A stretch of 64,000 nt of DNA, from assembly GCF_020907405.1 (NCBI RefSeq), contig NZ_JAJJOE010000004.1, positions 310,001-374,000 of the forward strand, read 5' to 3'. How positions within the stretch are numbered: the stretch's first letter is position 1; every line of letters starts with the position of its first letter. Shown in pieces: positions 34,494 to 42,667 of the stretch. Made by a program: the position numbers and the translations under genes. The notes below the pieces were generated by a model. It did not search any database. It saw only the letters and a program-made list of their open reading frames with translations, and had not been told where the DNA came from. This stretch comes from Arthrobacter sp. zg-Y769 (GTDB lineage: Bacteria; Actinomycetota; Actinomycetes; Actinomycetales; Micrococcaceae).

Positions 34494-34863
34494 TGGTGGA
34501 GATGGGGGGAATCGAACCCCCGTCCGGTGTTGTATTGCCAGGGCTTCTCCGGGCGCAGTATGCGTCGGATTTTCTCGGCCCCAGCCATCTTGCATACAGG
34601 TGGCTGTTCCGGGCCCAGCCGTCAAAATGTCCCGAACACCCCGACGGCGGGAGTGTTCAGCAGTGGCTCTCTAAACGACGCCAGCATCCGGAGCGAGAGC
34701 AACTCCGGGCTGACGGACTACTCCGGCTGCTTAGGCAGCGAGAGCGAAGTCAGTGCGCATAGGTTTGGCACTTATTGTTTTGCAGAGAGCGTTAACGAGA
34801 TAACTCTGCGTTCTCGGCCCGCTTCCCCTGGCTCAACAAACATCGTCGAAACCGATCATCCCC
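34494..34863 (-). ncRNA. ssrA: transfer-messenger RNA
   Basis: The minus strand begins GGGGATGATCGGTTTCGACG and ends with a tRNA-like TTCGATTCCCCCCATC and CCA, giving about 370 nt. The internal reading frame ends ...AKPMRTDFALAA followed by TAA, the tag added to proteins from stalled ribosomes and recognised by Clp proteases. The tag is of the Arthrobacter type. The upstream region 34864-35034 holds its promoter. Confidence 0.97.
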
Positions 34864-35034
34864 GTATGGAGTTACCAAGCACCGTTCCCGGTGTTCCAGC
34901 CGGCCCTTTCGGACCGTCCACAAGATACAACGACGCCGGCCCGCGGATCATTCCCTCTCGACGGCACCTTTTGGAGGTGCGGGAAGGACCAGCGGACCGG
35001 CCCCGGTTAAACCGTGTCCCGGAAGCGGCAGCTG

Positions 35035-35331
35035 CTAGCGGCGGCGGCCGAAAACCAGGGAGGCCAGCGCCACGGCACCGGTCACGGTGTAGACGGCAGG
35101 CCAGGCACCCATCTTCTTGGCCAACGGGTGGGACAGTCCGAAGGCGGCTACGTAGCCGGCGGTCAGCGCCGCGGCAGTGCCCGTGCCGGCGTCGCGCTTC
35201 CAGAGGGCAAACGCACCGGCGCCGGCAGCGGCGAGCACAGCCCCGCCCAGCTGGCGGTTACCGGTGCTGCGTGCGGTCTTGTAGCCGCCGATGAGGCCGG
35301 CGGAAGTGATCAATGGGGTCAGCAGGGACAA
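35035..35331 (-). CDS. small membrane protein
   Basis: 98 residues with three hydrophobic segments (about 5-20, 27-45, 55-90) and an Arg-rich C-terminus (VFGRRR). The Gly/Ala-rich helices with conserved-looking LWKRDAGTGTAAALTAGYVAAFGLSHPLAKK suggest a real gene found in other Arthrobacter, but no function is known to me. A GAGGAGAA ribosome site precedes the ATG. Confidence 0.78.
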   Translation of the reverse strand: MSLLTPLITSAGLIGGYKTARSTGNRQLGGAVLAAAGAGAFALWKRDAGTGTAAALTAGYVAAFGLSHPLAKKMGAWPAVYTVTGAVALASLVFGRRR

Positions 35332-35436
35332 GGTTTTCTCCTCGAGATAGGCAACACCTCCAGCTTATGCCGGGCTCCGCGCCGCCCGCCTCTCCGGCGT
35401 GGGACTAACCGGGCGGCTCTACCGGCACGGGGCCCC

Positions 35437-35510
35437 AGCCAGTGGTGCCCCTGTCAACTGGTGTGATCACTCTGGCAACACCAGCACCACTGCGTGGGAC
35501 CCTCTGCACG
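35437..35510. repeat. palindromic REP-like element, member B
   Basis: CAGTGGTGC near 35440 faces GCACCACTG near 35485, and the right side reads GGCAACACCAGCACCACTGC then GTGGGACCCT, matching members at 6800-6875 and 61519-61700. It lies in the 252 bp gap between two diverging genes. Confidence 0.7.
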
Positions 35511-35583
35511 GGACGGCACCCGCGGAGGCTCCCGCCGCCGTCATAGACTGGTCCTCCCCAAGCAGCAGCGCGAACGGAGGACC

Positions 35584-36240
35584 GTGGCGGATACGACATT
35601 GACCGAGCTGGCAGACCGGCTTTCAGCATGGGCTGAGCGGCCGGGCGGAACCGTGATCGTCGGCGTCGCCGGGGCTCCCGGGGCGGGGAAGACCACCCTG
35701 GTGGAAGCGCTGGTCCGCGACCTGAACGGCGCCGTCGACGACGTCGAAACGCACCGGTTTGCCCACGTGCCCATGGACGGCTTCCACCTCTCGGACCGGG
35801 AGCTGACCCGGCAGGGCCTGCTGACACGCAAGGGTGCGCCGGAAACCTTCGATGCGTACGGCTACGCGGCGCTGCTGGAACGCCTCCGGTCCCCGCGGAG
35901 CGCCGTCGTCTACGCGCCGGGTTTTGAACGGACCCTGGAGCAGCCGCTGGCCGGCGACATTCCCGTGTTTCCGGCAGCGAAGGTGATCCTGACGGAGGGA
36001 AACTACCTGCTGCTGGACCGCCCGGAATGGAGGCATGTCCGCTCCCGGTGCACGGAGGTCTGGTACTGCGAGCCCGATGACGAGCTGCGCGTGCAGCGGC
36101 TGGTGGAACGGCATGTCCGGTTCGGCAAGGCCCCGGAGCAGGCCGCCGCCTGGGTGCGCGACGTCGATGAGGCCAATTCGCGCCTGGTCCAGGAGTCCAG
36201 GCACCGCGCCGACGTTGTGGTCCGCCCGGTATGGGTGTGA
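35584..36240 (+). CDS. P-loop nucleoside/sugar kinase-like protein (uridine kinase superfamily)
   Basis: 218 residues. The Walker A GVAGAPGAGKTTL lies near residue 27, VPMDGFHLSDREL near 70 and the lid/Walker B region ILTEGNYLLLD near 137. This is the YggC/PanK-like branch, often placed near sugar transport or fructose genes, and likely phosphorylates a small metabolite. The GTG start has GGAGG 3 nt upstream. It is followed by an SMP-30 lactonase-like gene 108 bp on. Confidence 0.88.
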   Translation: MADTTLTELADRLSAWAERPGGTVIVGVAGAPGAGKTTLVEALVRDLNGAVDDVETHRFAHVPMDGFHLSDRELTRQGLLTRKGAPETFDAYGYAALLERLRSPRSAVVYAPGFERTLEQPLAGDIPVFPAAKVILTEGNYLLLDRPEWRHVRSRCTEVWYCEPDDELRVQRLVERHVRFGKAPEQAAAWVRDVDEANSRLVQESRHRADVVVRPVWV

Positions 36241-36348
36241 CAAGCGCCGGCTTTGGGCCGTAAGCCGCTGCCTCGCGTATAAAAGGACGCAGACTGCAAG
36301 TGTTGAAAGCAGGCCCTACGGAGCCGGCCCGAAGAAGGAGACAAAGCC

Positions 36349-37269
36349 ATGGATGCACGCCCCCAGCCACTGCTGGAAGACGGAGCCTCGCTGGAGCAGG
36401 TGGGCAGGGGCTCGGTCTGGGCCGAGGGCCCCACCTGGGTACCGGAGCGAAATGCCGTGCGCTACAGCGACGTGCGGTCCAACCGGATCCTGGAGTACAG
36501 CGAAACCACCGGCGAACTCAGCGTTTACGGCGAGGACATTGAGTTCACCAACGGCCGCGCCCTGGACGCGGACGGTTCCGTGGTGCAGTGCTCGCACGGG
36601 CGCCGCGCCATCGAACGCGACCGCAGCGGCAGCGTGGAAACCCTGGTGGACCGCTTCGGCGACGTCCGCTTCAACTCGCCCAACGACGTCGTCGTTAAGT
36701 CCGACGGCACCATCTGGTTCTCGGACCCCTCCTACGGGATCGACAACCCGGCCGAAGGCCATCCCGGCGAGCTGGAGTACGGGGACCGGTACGTGTTCCG
36801 GTTTGATCCGGCCAGCGGGGAACTCACCGCTGTGATCACCGACATCATGGCCCCCAACGGGCTGGCGTTCTCCCCGGACGAGTCAGTCCTCTACGTCTCC
36901 GACACTGCCGAGGACGCCGTCTCCCCCTACGGCCCGGCGCAGTCCGAGGGCAACCCGATCCGGGCCTACGACGTCGTCGAGGGCCGGCAGGCGAAGAACG
37001 GCCGGGTGTTCGTGCGCGTGTCGCCCGGTGTGCCCGACGGATTCCGGGTGGACACGGATGGCAACATCTGGTCCTCCGGCGGCGACGGGGTACGGGTGTT
37101 TTCGCCCGCCGGTGAACTGCTCGAACATATCCCGGTGCCTGAAACCGTCAGCAACGTCTGCTTCGGCGGGCCGGACGGCCGGACGCTGTATATGACGGCA
37201 ACCTCCAGCCTGTACCGGATCCGCACCACGGCAAGCGACGCCGCAGCCGCCCTGCGCTCGAGCCGGTAA
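36349..37269 (+). CDS. SMP-30/gluconolactonase-like hydrolase
   Basis: 306 residues forming a six-bladed propeller. The metal-binding residues sit in WAEGPTWVPERNAVRYSDV near 24 (Glu), FNSPNDVVVKSDGTIWFSDPSYG near 110 (Asn, Asp), and YVSDTAED near 185, with DGFRVDTDGNIWSSGGDGV near 225. Such enzymes open sugar or other lactones with Ca or Zn. A glucose-1-dehydrogenase-like gene 2 kb upstream and a kinase gene just before suggest a glucose oxidation route, but operon structure does not prove it. AAGGAG lies before the ATG. Confidence 0.9.
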   Translation: MDARPQPLLEDGASLEQVGRGSVWAEGPTWVPERNAVRYSDVRSNRILEYSETTGELSVYGEDIEFTNGRALDADGSVVQCSHGRRAIERDRSGSVETLVDRFGDVRFNSPNDVVVKSDGTIWFSDPSYGIDNPAEGHPGELEYGDRYVFRFDPASGELTAVITDIMAPNGLAFSPDESVLYVSDTAEDAVSPYGPAQSEGNPIRAYDVVEGRQAKNGRVFVRVSPGVPDGFRVDTDGNIWSSGGDGVRVFSPAGELLEHIPVPETVSNVCFGGPDGRTLYMTATSSLYRIRTTASDAAAALRSSR

Positions 37270-37297
37270 CGACGACGGCGGCACCGGCTGCGGCGGT

Positions 37298-38317
37298 TCA
37301 GGCAAGCAGGCGCCGCAGCCGGTATTCGAGTTTCCCGCGCCGGGTGCCGTCTTCGCTCAGGTGCGCGGTGCGCTGGATGTAGGCACGCCCCCACTGCTCC
37401 AGCAGGTAGTCATCCGCGGCCCGGACATGGCCCGGCGGAAACCGGTAGCGCAGCCGCGAGGCCAGGGACGGCCAGTTGGCTGAGCGCAGCAGTGCGGTGG
37501 CCTCGGCCAGTGAGTACACGGCATTGGCCTCCAGTGCCTGCACCAGCCAGTCATACTGTTCGGCACGGCTGCGCGGGTTTTCCGGCAGTTCCTGTTCGAG
37601 TACGCCGCGCAGTGCGGCGGCGGTCAGCTCGTCCCCGCTCTGCGCCCCGGGCCCCCGTGCGGCGCCGCGCATCCGCTGCAGGGCAACCACGTGGTTGATG
37701 GCATCGAACTCCCGGTCGGCCAGTTCGATCAGCCCGGAGGCCAGCGTGAACGCCCGGTTCACCTCCGGCGGCACCGGACCGGTGCCCTTGTAGCGGATTT
37801 CGTGTTCAAACTCGGCCCAGGCGTGCTGGAGGATGGTGCGGAACTGCACCTCGAAACGCTGTCCGCAGAGCGATTCGCAGCCCGGCGGCGGGTTTTCGGC
37901 GGGAACCCGCAGGACCAGGTGCTGTCCGGAGTAGCCGAAATCGCCCCGGATAATCTGCTCGGCCGACTTGTCCACATGGTCCAGCTCTTCAAAGGTGCCC
38001 GACAATGCCTCCATGGCGGCCGGGATATCCGATTCCAGGAAGAGGATGATCCGCACGCCGATCAGGTCGTCGATATCGTCAAGCCCGTTGATATACCGGG
38101 GTGATCCGTCCACGGTCCGCCGCTCAAGCTTCTTCCCCAGTGATTCGATGCCCTTCACCCGATGCTGGATGTGGTGATAATTCAGCCCGTCGTCGGCCAG
38201 CCGGGCAAGGACCGCCCCGTGGATCCCTTCCTCGGCGCTCTGGTAGCGGCCGCGGTTCATTGCGTAGTCACCCAACCAGCCGTTGATCCGCATGCTGTGC
38301 GTTGGCAGAAGTTCCAT
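37298..38317 (-). CDS. small alarmone synthetase-like RelA/SpoT-domain protein with C-terminal extension
   Basis: 339 residues. The synthetase domain spans about 35-200: HIQHRVKGIESLGKKL, DDIDDLIGVRIILF, FGYSGQHLVLRV and FEVQFRTILQHAWAEFEHEIRYK. No HD hydrolase, TGS or ACT domain is present, so it can only make (p)ppGpp or a related nucleotide. The remaining 140 residues are longer than in RelP or RelQ and rich in Arg and Leu. The ATG at 38317 starts before the conserved region without a clear ribosome site. It diverges from the APC permease gene. Confidence 0.83.
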   Translation of the reverse strand: MELLPTHSMRINGWLGDYAMNRGRYQSAEEGIHGAVLARLADDGLNYHHIQHRVKGIESLGKKLERRTVDGSPRYINGLDDIDDLIGVRIILFLESDIPAAMEALSGTFEELDHVDKSAEQIIRGDFGYSGQHLVLRVPAENPPPGCESLCGQRFEVQFRTILQHAWAEFEHEIRYKGTGPVPPEVNRAFTLASGLIELADREFDAINHVVALQRMRGAARGPGAQSGDELTAAALRGVLEQELPENPRSRAEQYDWLVQALEANAVYSLAEATALLRSANWPSLASRLRYRFPPGHVRAADDYLLEQWGRAYIQRTAHLSEDGTRRGKLEYRLRRLLA

Positions 38318-38592
38318 AGACAACTTGTTCCCCGGGCGGTCGGCCGACGCCGGTGGGCGGCCTCGGCGTGGAGCAATTTCCTCAATTCTGTGGGGACCGT
38401 CCCTGCCCTGCAAGGGTCCGCGGCGCTGTCCGCTGCCTTCCCGCCGGAGCCGGAAGGGACGGGGTGCTTGGGAAAGGTAACGCGAGGGGGTACCCCCGGG
38501 CCTGCCGGAGGACCATACTTCTGCCGTAGCCGGTGCCATAGACCTTGATTCCGGCGGTCCCGCCGGAATCGAAGGCACGGAGGGGAACAAGC

Positions 38593-40059
38593 ATGTCCAC
38601 AGATACCGGAAGCGGCGGTTCCGTTCTTCGCCGCAAGCCCATTGAGGAAATCGACGAGGAGAAAACCGGCAGCAAGCTGTTCAAGAGCCTCGGCCTCTGG
38701 CAGCTGACGGCCATCGGCGTGGGCGGCATCATCGGCATTGGGATCTTCACCCTTGCCGGATTGGTGGCCAACGGCGGCGCAGATGCCTCCCCGGTGGGAC
38801 CGGCAGTGCTGATCTCCTTCCTTGTTGCGGGCCTGGCCAGCGCGGCGGCGGCCCTGTCCTACGCCGAGTTTGCCGGGATGGTACCGCGCGCCGGGTCCGC
38901 CTACACCTACGGGTACGTGGCGCTGGGCGAACTGATCGGCTGGTTCATCGGCTGGGACCTGCTGCTGGAATACACGGCAATCGTGGCGGTAGTGGCCATC
39001 GGCATCTCCGGTTATTTCGCCGAGTTCCTTGCCGGCTTCGGCATCGACATGCCCGTCTGGATGCAGGGAACCGGGGACACGGTGGAGGGCGGACTGATCA
39101 ACCTCCCCGCCGCCGTCGTCTGCCTGTTCATCACCTTTATCCTCAGCCGCGGCACCAAGACCTTCGGCCGTTTCGAGCTGGTGGCCGTTGGCCTGAAGGT
39201 CCTGCTGATTGTGTTCATCGTGGGGCTGGGGTTTTTCTACGTCGACACGGATAACTACACGCCGTTCCTGCCCAGCGGTTTCGGTGCTGTGTTCACGGGC
39301 GCCGCCACCGTTTTCTTCGCCGTGTTCGGCTACGACGCGATGAGCACGGCCGCCGAGGAAGCCACGGACGGCAAGAAGCACATGCCCAAGGCCATCCTGC
39401 TCTCCCTGGCTGTGGCGATGGTCCTGTACATCCTGGCCACGCTGGTGCTGACCGGCATGCAGAACTATCGGGACATCAGCCCCACCGCCGGGTTCGCTTC
39501 CGCCTTCCAATCGGTCGGGCTGCCCGTCATTGCCACGGTGATCTCCGCCTTCGCCGTGCTCTCCATCCTTACGGTGATGCTCACCTTCCTGCTGGGTGTC
39601 ACCCGGGTCTGGTTCTCCATGAGCCGCGACGGACTGCTCCCGGGCTGGTTCGCCGGGACCGACAAGCGCGGCACCCCGCAGCGGGTGACGTGGATTGCCG
39701 GCGGAACCTCCGCCCTGCTGGCGGGGTTCTTCCCCATCCGCGCCGTGGCCGACCTGACGAACATCGGCATCCTCGCCGCGTTCGTGGTGGTCTGCGTGGC
39801 GGTGATTGTGCTGCGCTACCGCCAGCCCGAGGCACCCCGCGAATTCCGGCTCCCACTGATGCCGTGGGTACCGGCGTTCGGGGTGCTGGCCTCCGGGTTC
39901 CTGATGCTGCAGCTGCACTGGGAAACCTGGCTCCGGTTCGGCATCTGGCTCGTCATCGGGATGCTGGTGTACGCGTTTTACGGGTATCGGCATTCCCTCC
40001 TGAACCCGAACAGTCCCCGGCACCGGGCCCAACGGGCGAACCCCCAGCCGGAAAACTGA
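38593..40059 (+). CDS. APC-family amino acid permease
   Basis: 488 residues, twelve predicted helices. The helix 1 motif GVGGIIGIGIFTLAG and helix 3 YAEFAGMVPRAGSAYTYGYVALGE identify the cationic amino acid transporter-like branch. It likely imports an amino acid with protons. GAGGGG lies before the ATG at 38593; the upstream 16-codon extension would start before this site. A YgiT or amino acid degradative partner is absent, so the substrate is open. Confidence 0.91.
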   Translation: MSTDTGSGGSVLRRKPIEEIDEEKTGSKLFKSLGLWQLTAIGVGGIIGIGIFTLAGLVANGGADASPVGPAVLISFLVAGLASAAAALSYAEFAGMVPRAGSAYTYGYVALGELIGWFIGWDLLLEYTAIVAVVAIGISGYFAEFLAGFGIDMPVWMQGTGDTVEGGLINLPAAVVCLFITFILSRGTKTFGRFELVAVGLKVLLIVFIVGLGFFYVDTDNYTPFLPSGFGAVFTGAATVFFAVFGYDAMSTAAEEATDGKKHMPKAILLSLAVAMVLYILATLVLTGMQNYRDISPTAGFASAFQSVGLPVIATVISAFAVLSILTVMLTFLLGVTRVWFSMSRDGLLPGWFAGTDKRGTPQRVTWIAGGTSALLAGFFPIRAVADLTNIGILAAFVVVCVAVIVLRYRQPEAPREFRLPLMPWVPAFGVLASGFLMLQLHWETWLRFGIWLVIGMLVYAFYGYRHSLLNPNSPRHRAQRANPQPEN

Positions 40060-40182
40060 CAGTAACGGGCGTCAACACGGAATAGGCGCCGGCATCTATC
40101 GTCCAATTTCAATAAATACCGGTTATTATCTGCGGTATGGGTTTCGAATAAATTGGAACCCTCAGTTGGGGAGAATAACCGA

Positions 40183-40590
40183 ATGGGCAGTCAGTCTCAG
40201 GCCACGCCTCCTGTGCGGGGGCGGTCCGTCATGCTTTTCCGCCGGGCACGGAGCGGCCTCGTGCTGATTGCCGCTTTCTGGCTTTGGCTGCTTTTTGGTG
40301 CCGCTGATTTTGTCGCAGCGCTTTTCGGTTCACCCATACATGCCGCTCTTGCCGTGTTTGCCCTCGGTGCGGTGACGCTTATTTCCCTGCTTTTCCTCCC
40401 GATCTGTGTTGCCTACCTGCTGCTCAACCGGCCAGGGACGCGGCCCGTATCGTCGGCCGCGCAGCGGTCCGGCCAAGCGCACGGCGCCGGCCTGGCGCCC
40501 GTGGTCCGGATGATGCCCCGCCGCGCCGCCGCCCGTGGTGCTGCCCTGACCGGCCGTGCCGCCGCCAAATGGCGGGACCTCGCTTCCTGA
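40183..40590 (+). CDS. small two-helix membrane protein
   Basis: 135 residues with hydrophobic helices at about 27-46 and 52-80 and a basic tail ending in Arg/Ala repeats (RRAAARGAAL). GGGGAG lies 9 nt before the ATG at 40183. The 120 bp upstream is AT-rich with an inverted repeat (CCAATTT near 40099, AAATTGG near 40150), a likely promoter region. No family recognised. Confidence 0.65.
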   Translation: MGSQSQATPPVRGRSVMLFRRARSGLVLIAAFWLWLLFGAADFVAALFGSPIHAALAVFALGAVTLISLLFLPICVAYLLLNRPGTRPVSSAAQRSGQAHGAGLAPVVRMMPRRAAARGAALTGRAAAKWRDLAS

Positions 40591-40702
40591 TCTGCCGCGG
40601 CGGTCGGTTCGCTGCTGTTTCCCGCCCGGGTTTCCTCGCGGCTTTCTCCCGGTTTCCTCCGTTTCGGCAGGAATGTCAGAGGCGGTTGCCATTGTGGAGG
40701 TC

Positions 40703-40999
40703 ATGACTTCCACCATCGGTACCCGGATGCCCTCCGCCCCGCCCGGCCCCGTCACCCACGCCCACTACCGTCGTGAGCCCTATGTCCGTTGCCGGACCGG
40801 AAACGGAACCGTTGACGGAAAGGCCGTGGCCTGGACCCGCACGGAGGTGCTCCTGCACTGGATTGACGACGACGGCCAGGCACACAACCGGTGGACGTCC
40901 GCCTCCAGCGTGCACCGGATTGCCCGGGACGATTCCGCCTGGCGCGACCCCTACGACGACTTCCGGTTCTATTACCAGCCCTCCCCCGCCGCCGCCTGA
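40703..40999 (+). CDS. small hypothetical protein
   Basis: 98 residues starting MTSTIGTRMPSAPPG, with a C-terminal part REPYVRCRTGNGTVDGKAVAWTRTEVLLHWIDDDGQ that looks like a small beta-rich domain. GGAGG lies only 2 nt before this ATG; an ATG at 40673 gives a ten-residue longer protein. No family recognised; the biased codon use and in-frame length favour a real gene. Confidence 0.6.
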   Translation: MTSTIGTRMPSAPPGPVTHAHYRREPYVRCRTGNGTVDGKAVAWTRTEVLLHWIDDDGQAHNRWTSASSVHRIARDDSAWRDPYDDFRFYYQPSPAAA

Positions 41000-41404
41000 G
41001 CCCAGCCGCGGTTTTTGCGTAATCGTGCTTATCCGCATTTTGCAAAACTATTCGCTGCCGTTGGAAGTAACTGGGTCCCTTCCGGAAAAGTGGCCGCCGG
41101 AAAAGCTCGGGGACAAGAACGAATAACGGTTGGACAAAGACGGCCTGGGGTCGTGACCTGAATGCCCGAAAAAATATCGTTCCCGGCATAGCCATTTCAG
41201 TCTCGGGCCTGGTTATTTCTGCTAGCAATTCCAACCCGCATCAGGGCGCGCATCCCACGGGGTGCGTGCCCTGCGTTTTGTCCGGGGCTGATTTAGCCGG
41301 GACGCACCCGCGCAACCGGGGCGATCCACTGCCGATCCCACCCGGCGGAGGCCGTCCCGGAAGAATTGTTAGGCACACCGAAATTTAGGTGCTAGGTTGC
41401 TGTC
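41000..41404. promoter_or_regulatory. 405 bp upstream region of the NRAMP gene
   Basis: No gene seen. It contains a long imperfect hairpin (GGGTGCGT at 41260, ACGCACCC at 41302, with GGCT/AGCC inside) and, just before the start, three TTAGG-like blocks (41369, 41385, 41393). The length suggests a leader RNA or several regulatory sites. Confidence 0.55.
41369..41400. promoter_or_regulatory. candidate metal-regulator operator before NRAMP
   Basis: TTAGGCAC (41369-41376), TTAGGTGC (41385-41392) and TAGGTTGC (41393-41400) are direct half-sites; TTAGG halves are typical of DtxR/MntR-type operators. The arrangement is not a classical dyad, so this is a candidate only. Confidence 0.4.
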
Positions 41405-42664
41405 ATGGCCCGTACCGTCCAGCTCCCCGACGCCGCTGCGCGTCCGGCCGCCCGGCCCCGCAATATCCTGTGGCTGCTTGGCCCCGCCCTGGTGGCCGGC
41501 GTCGCCTACCTGGATCCGGGCAACGTAGCCAGCAATATGACCGCCGGGGCGAAGTTCGGCTACCTCCTCGTCTGGGTGGTGGTGACCGGCAACGTGATGG
41601 CGTGGCTGATCCAGTACCTCTCGGCCAAGCTGGGCCTGGTCACCGGCCGCAGCCTGCCGGAGCTTCTCGGCGAACGCATCGGCCGGAAACCGGCCCGGCG
41701 GCTGTACTGGCTGCAGGCCGAGCTCGTGGCCATGGCCACGGATGTCGCTGAGGTGATCGGCGGCGCCGTCGCGCTTTGGCTGCTCTTTGACCTGCCGCTG
41801 TTCCTGGGCGGAGTCATCACCGGCGGTATCTCCATGGTGGTGCTGCAGCTGCAGAACAGCGGCCGGCACCGAAGCTTCGAATACGTCATCGTTACGCTGA
41901 TGCTGGTGATCGCGGTCGGCTTCACGGCCGGCGTGTTCCTCAGCCCGCCCGACGCCGGGTCGGTCGTCGAGGGACTGGTGCCGCGCTTCGAGGGCAGCGA
42001 ATCCGTACTGCTTGCCGCCTCCATCCTGGGCGCCACCGTGATGCCGCACGCCATTTACGCGCACTCGGCCCTGACCCGGGACCGGTTCCCCGGGCGCACC
42101 GCCACCCTCACCACCAGCCGGCTGATCAAGGCCACCAAATGGGATGTAACCATTGCCCTGGCGGTGGCCGGTACGGTGAACCTGGCCATCCTGCTGCTCG
42201 CTGCCGGTTCCCTCCAGGGCGTGGAAGGGACCGACACCCTCCAGGGCGCGCACGCCGCCATTGCCGCATCGCTGGGCGGGGTGGTGGCCACCCTGTTCGC
42301 CGTCGGGCTGCTCGCGTCCGGCCTGGCGTCGACGTCGGTGGGCGCCTATGCCGGTGCGGAGATCATGCAGGGCCTGCTGAAGGTGCGCATCCCCATGCTG
42401 CTGCGCCGCCTGATCACCCTGCTTCCCGCCCTGGCTATCCTCGCCGTCGGCATCGATCCCACCTGGGCGCTGATCCTCAGCCAGGTCATCCTGTCCTTCG
42501 GCATTCCGTTCGCGCTGATTCCGCTGGTCTGGCTGACCGCGCAGCGGGATCTCATGGGGAACCACCGCAACCATTGGTGGACCACCAGCCTGGGCGTGCT
42601 GGTTTCGGTGCTGCTGGTGGGCCTGAACGTCACCCTGCTGGTGCTGACCTTCACCGGCGCCTGA
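41405..42664 (+). CDS. mntH: NRAMP-family divalent metal transporter
   Basis: 419 residues, eleven helices. The helix 1 metal site is AYLDPGN at 35-40 and the helix 6 site is VMPHAIYAH near 213, both canonical for manganese/iron proton symporters. RMR/RSLPELLGERIGRKPARR in the first loop is normal. It should import Mn(II) or Fe(II). Manganese catalase elsewhere in the window (57 kb) would be one consumer. The unusual upstream TTAGG motifs suggest metal-responsive control. The ATG lies right after the motif block, so the leader is short. Confidence 0.93.
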   Translation: MARTVQLPDAAARPAARPRNILWLLGPALVAGVAYLDPGNVASNMTAGAKFGYLLVWVVVTGNVMAWLIQYLSAKLGLVTGRSLPELLGERIGRKPARRLYWLQAELVAMATDVAEVIGGAVALWLLFDLPLFLGGVITGGISMVVLQLQNSGRHRSFEYVIVTLMLVIAVGFTAGVFLSPPDAGSVVEGLVPRFEGSESVLLAASILGATVMPHAIYAHSALTRDRFPGRTATLTTSRLIKATKWDVTIALAVAGTVNLAILLLAAGSLQGVEGTDTLQGAHAAIAASLGGVVATLFAVGLLASGLASTSVGAYAGAEIMQGLLKVRIPMLLRRLITLLPALAILAVGIDPTWALILSQVILSFGIPFALIPLVWLTAQRDLMGNHRNHWWTTSLGVLVSVLLVGLNVTLLVLTFTGA

Positions 42665-42667
42665 CCG

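Noticed and set aside
34362-34625. N-terminal extension of the glucose-dehydrogenase-like frame
   Set aside because: It would run through the ssrA 3' end and terminator, and the family N-terminus starts at 34361.
38257-40032. 591-residue minus-strand frame opposite the APC permease gene
   Set aside because: Shadow frame; the plus strand has the transporter motifs and a ribosome site.
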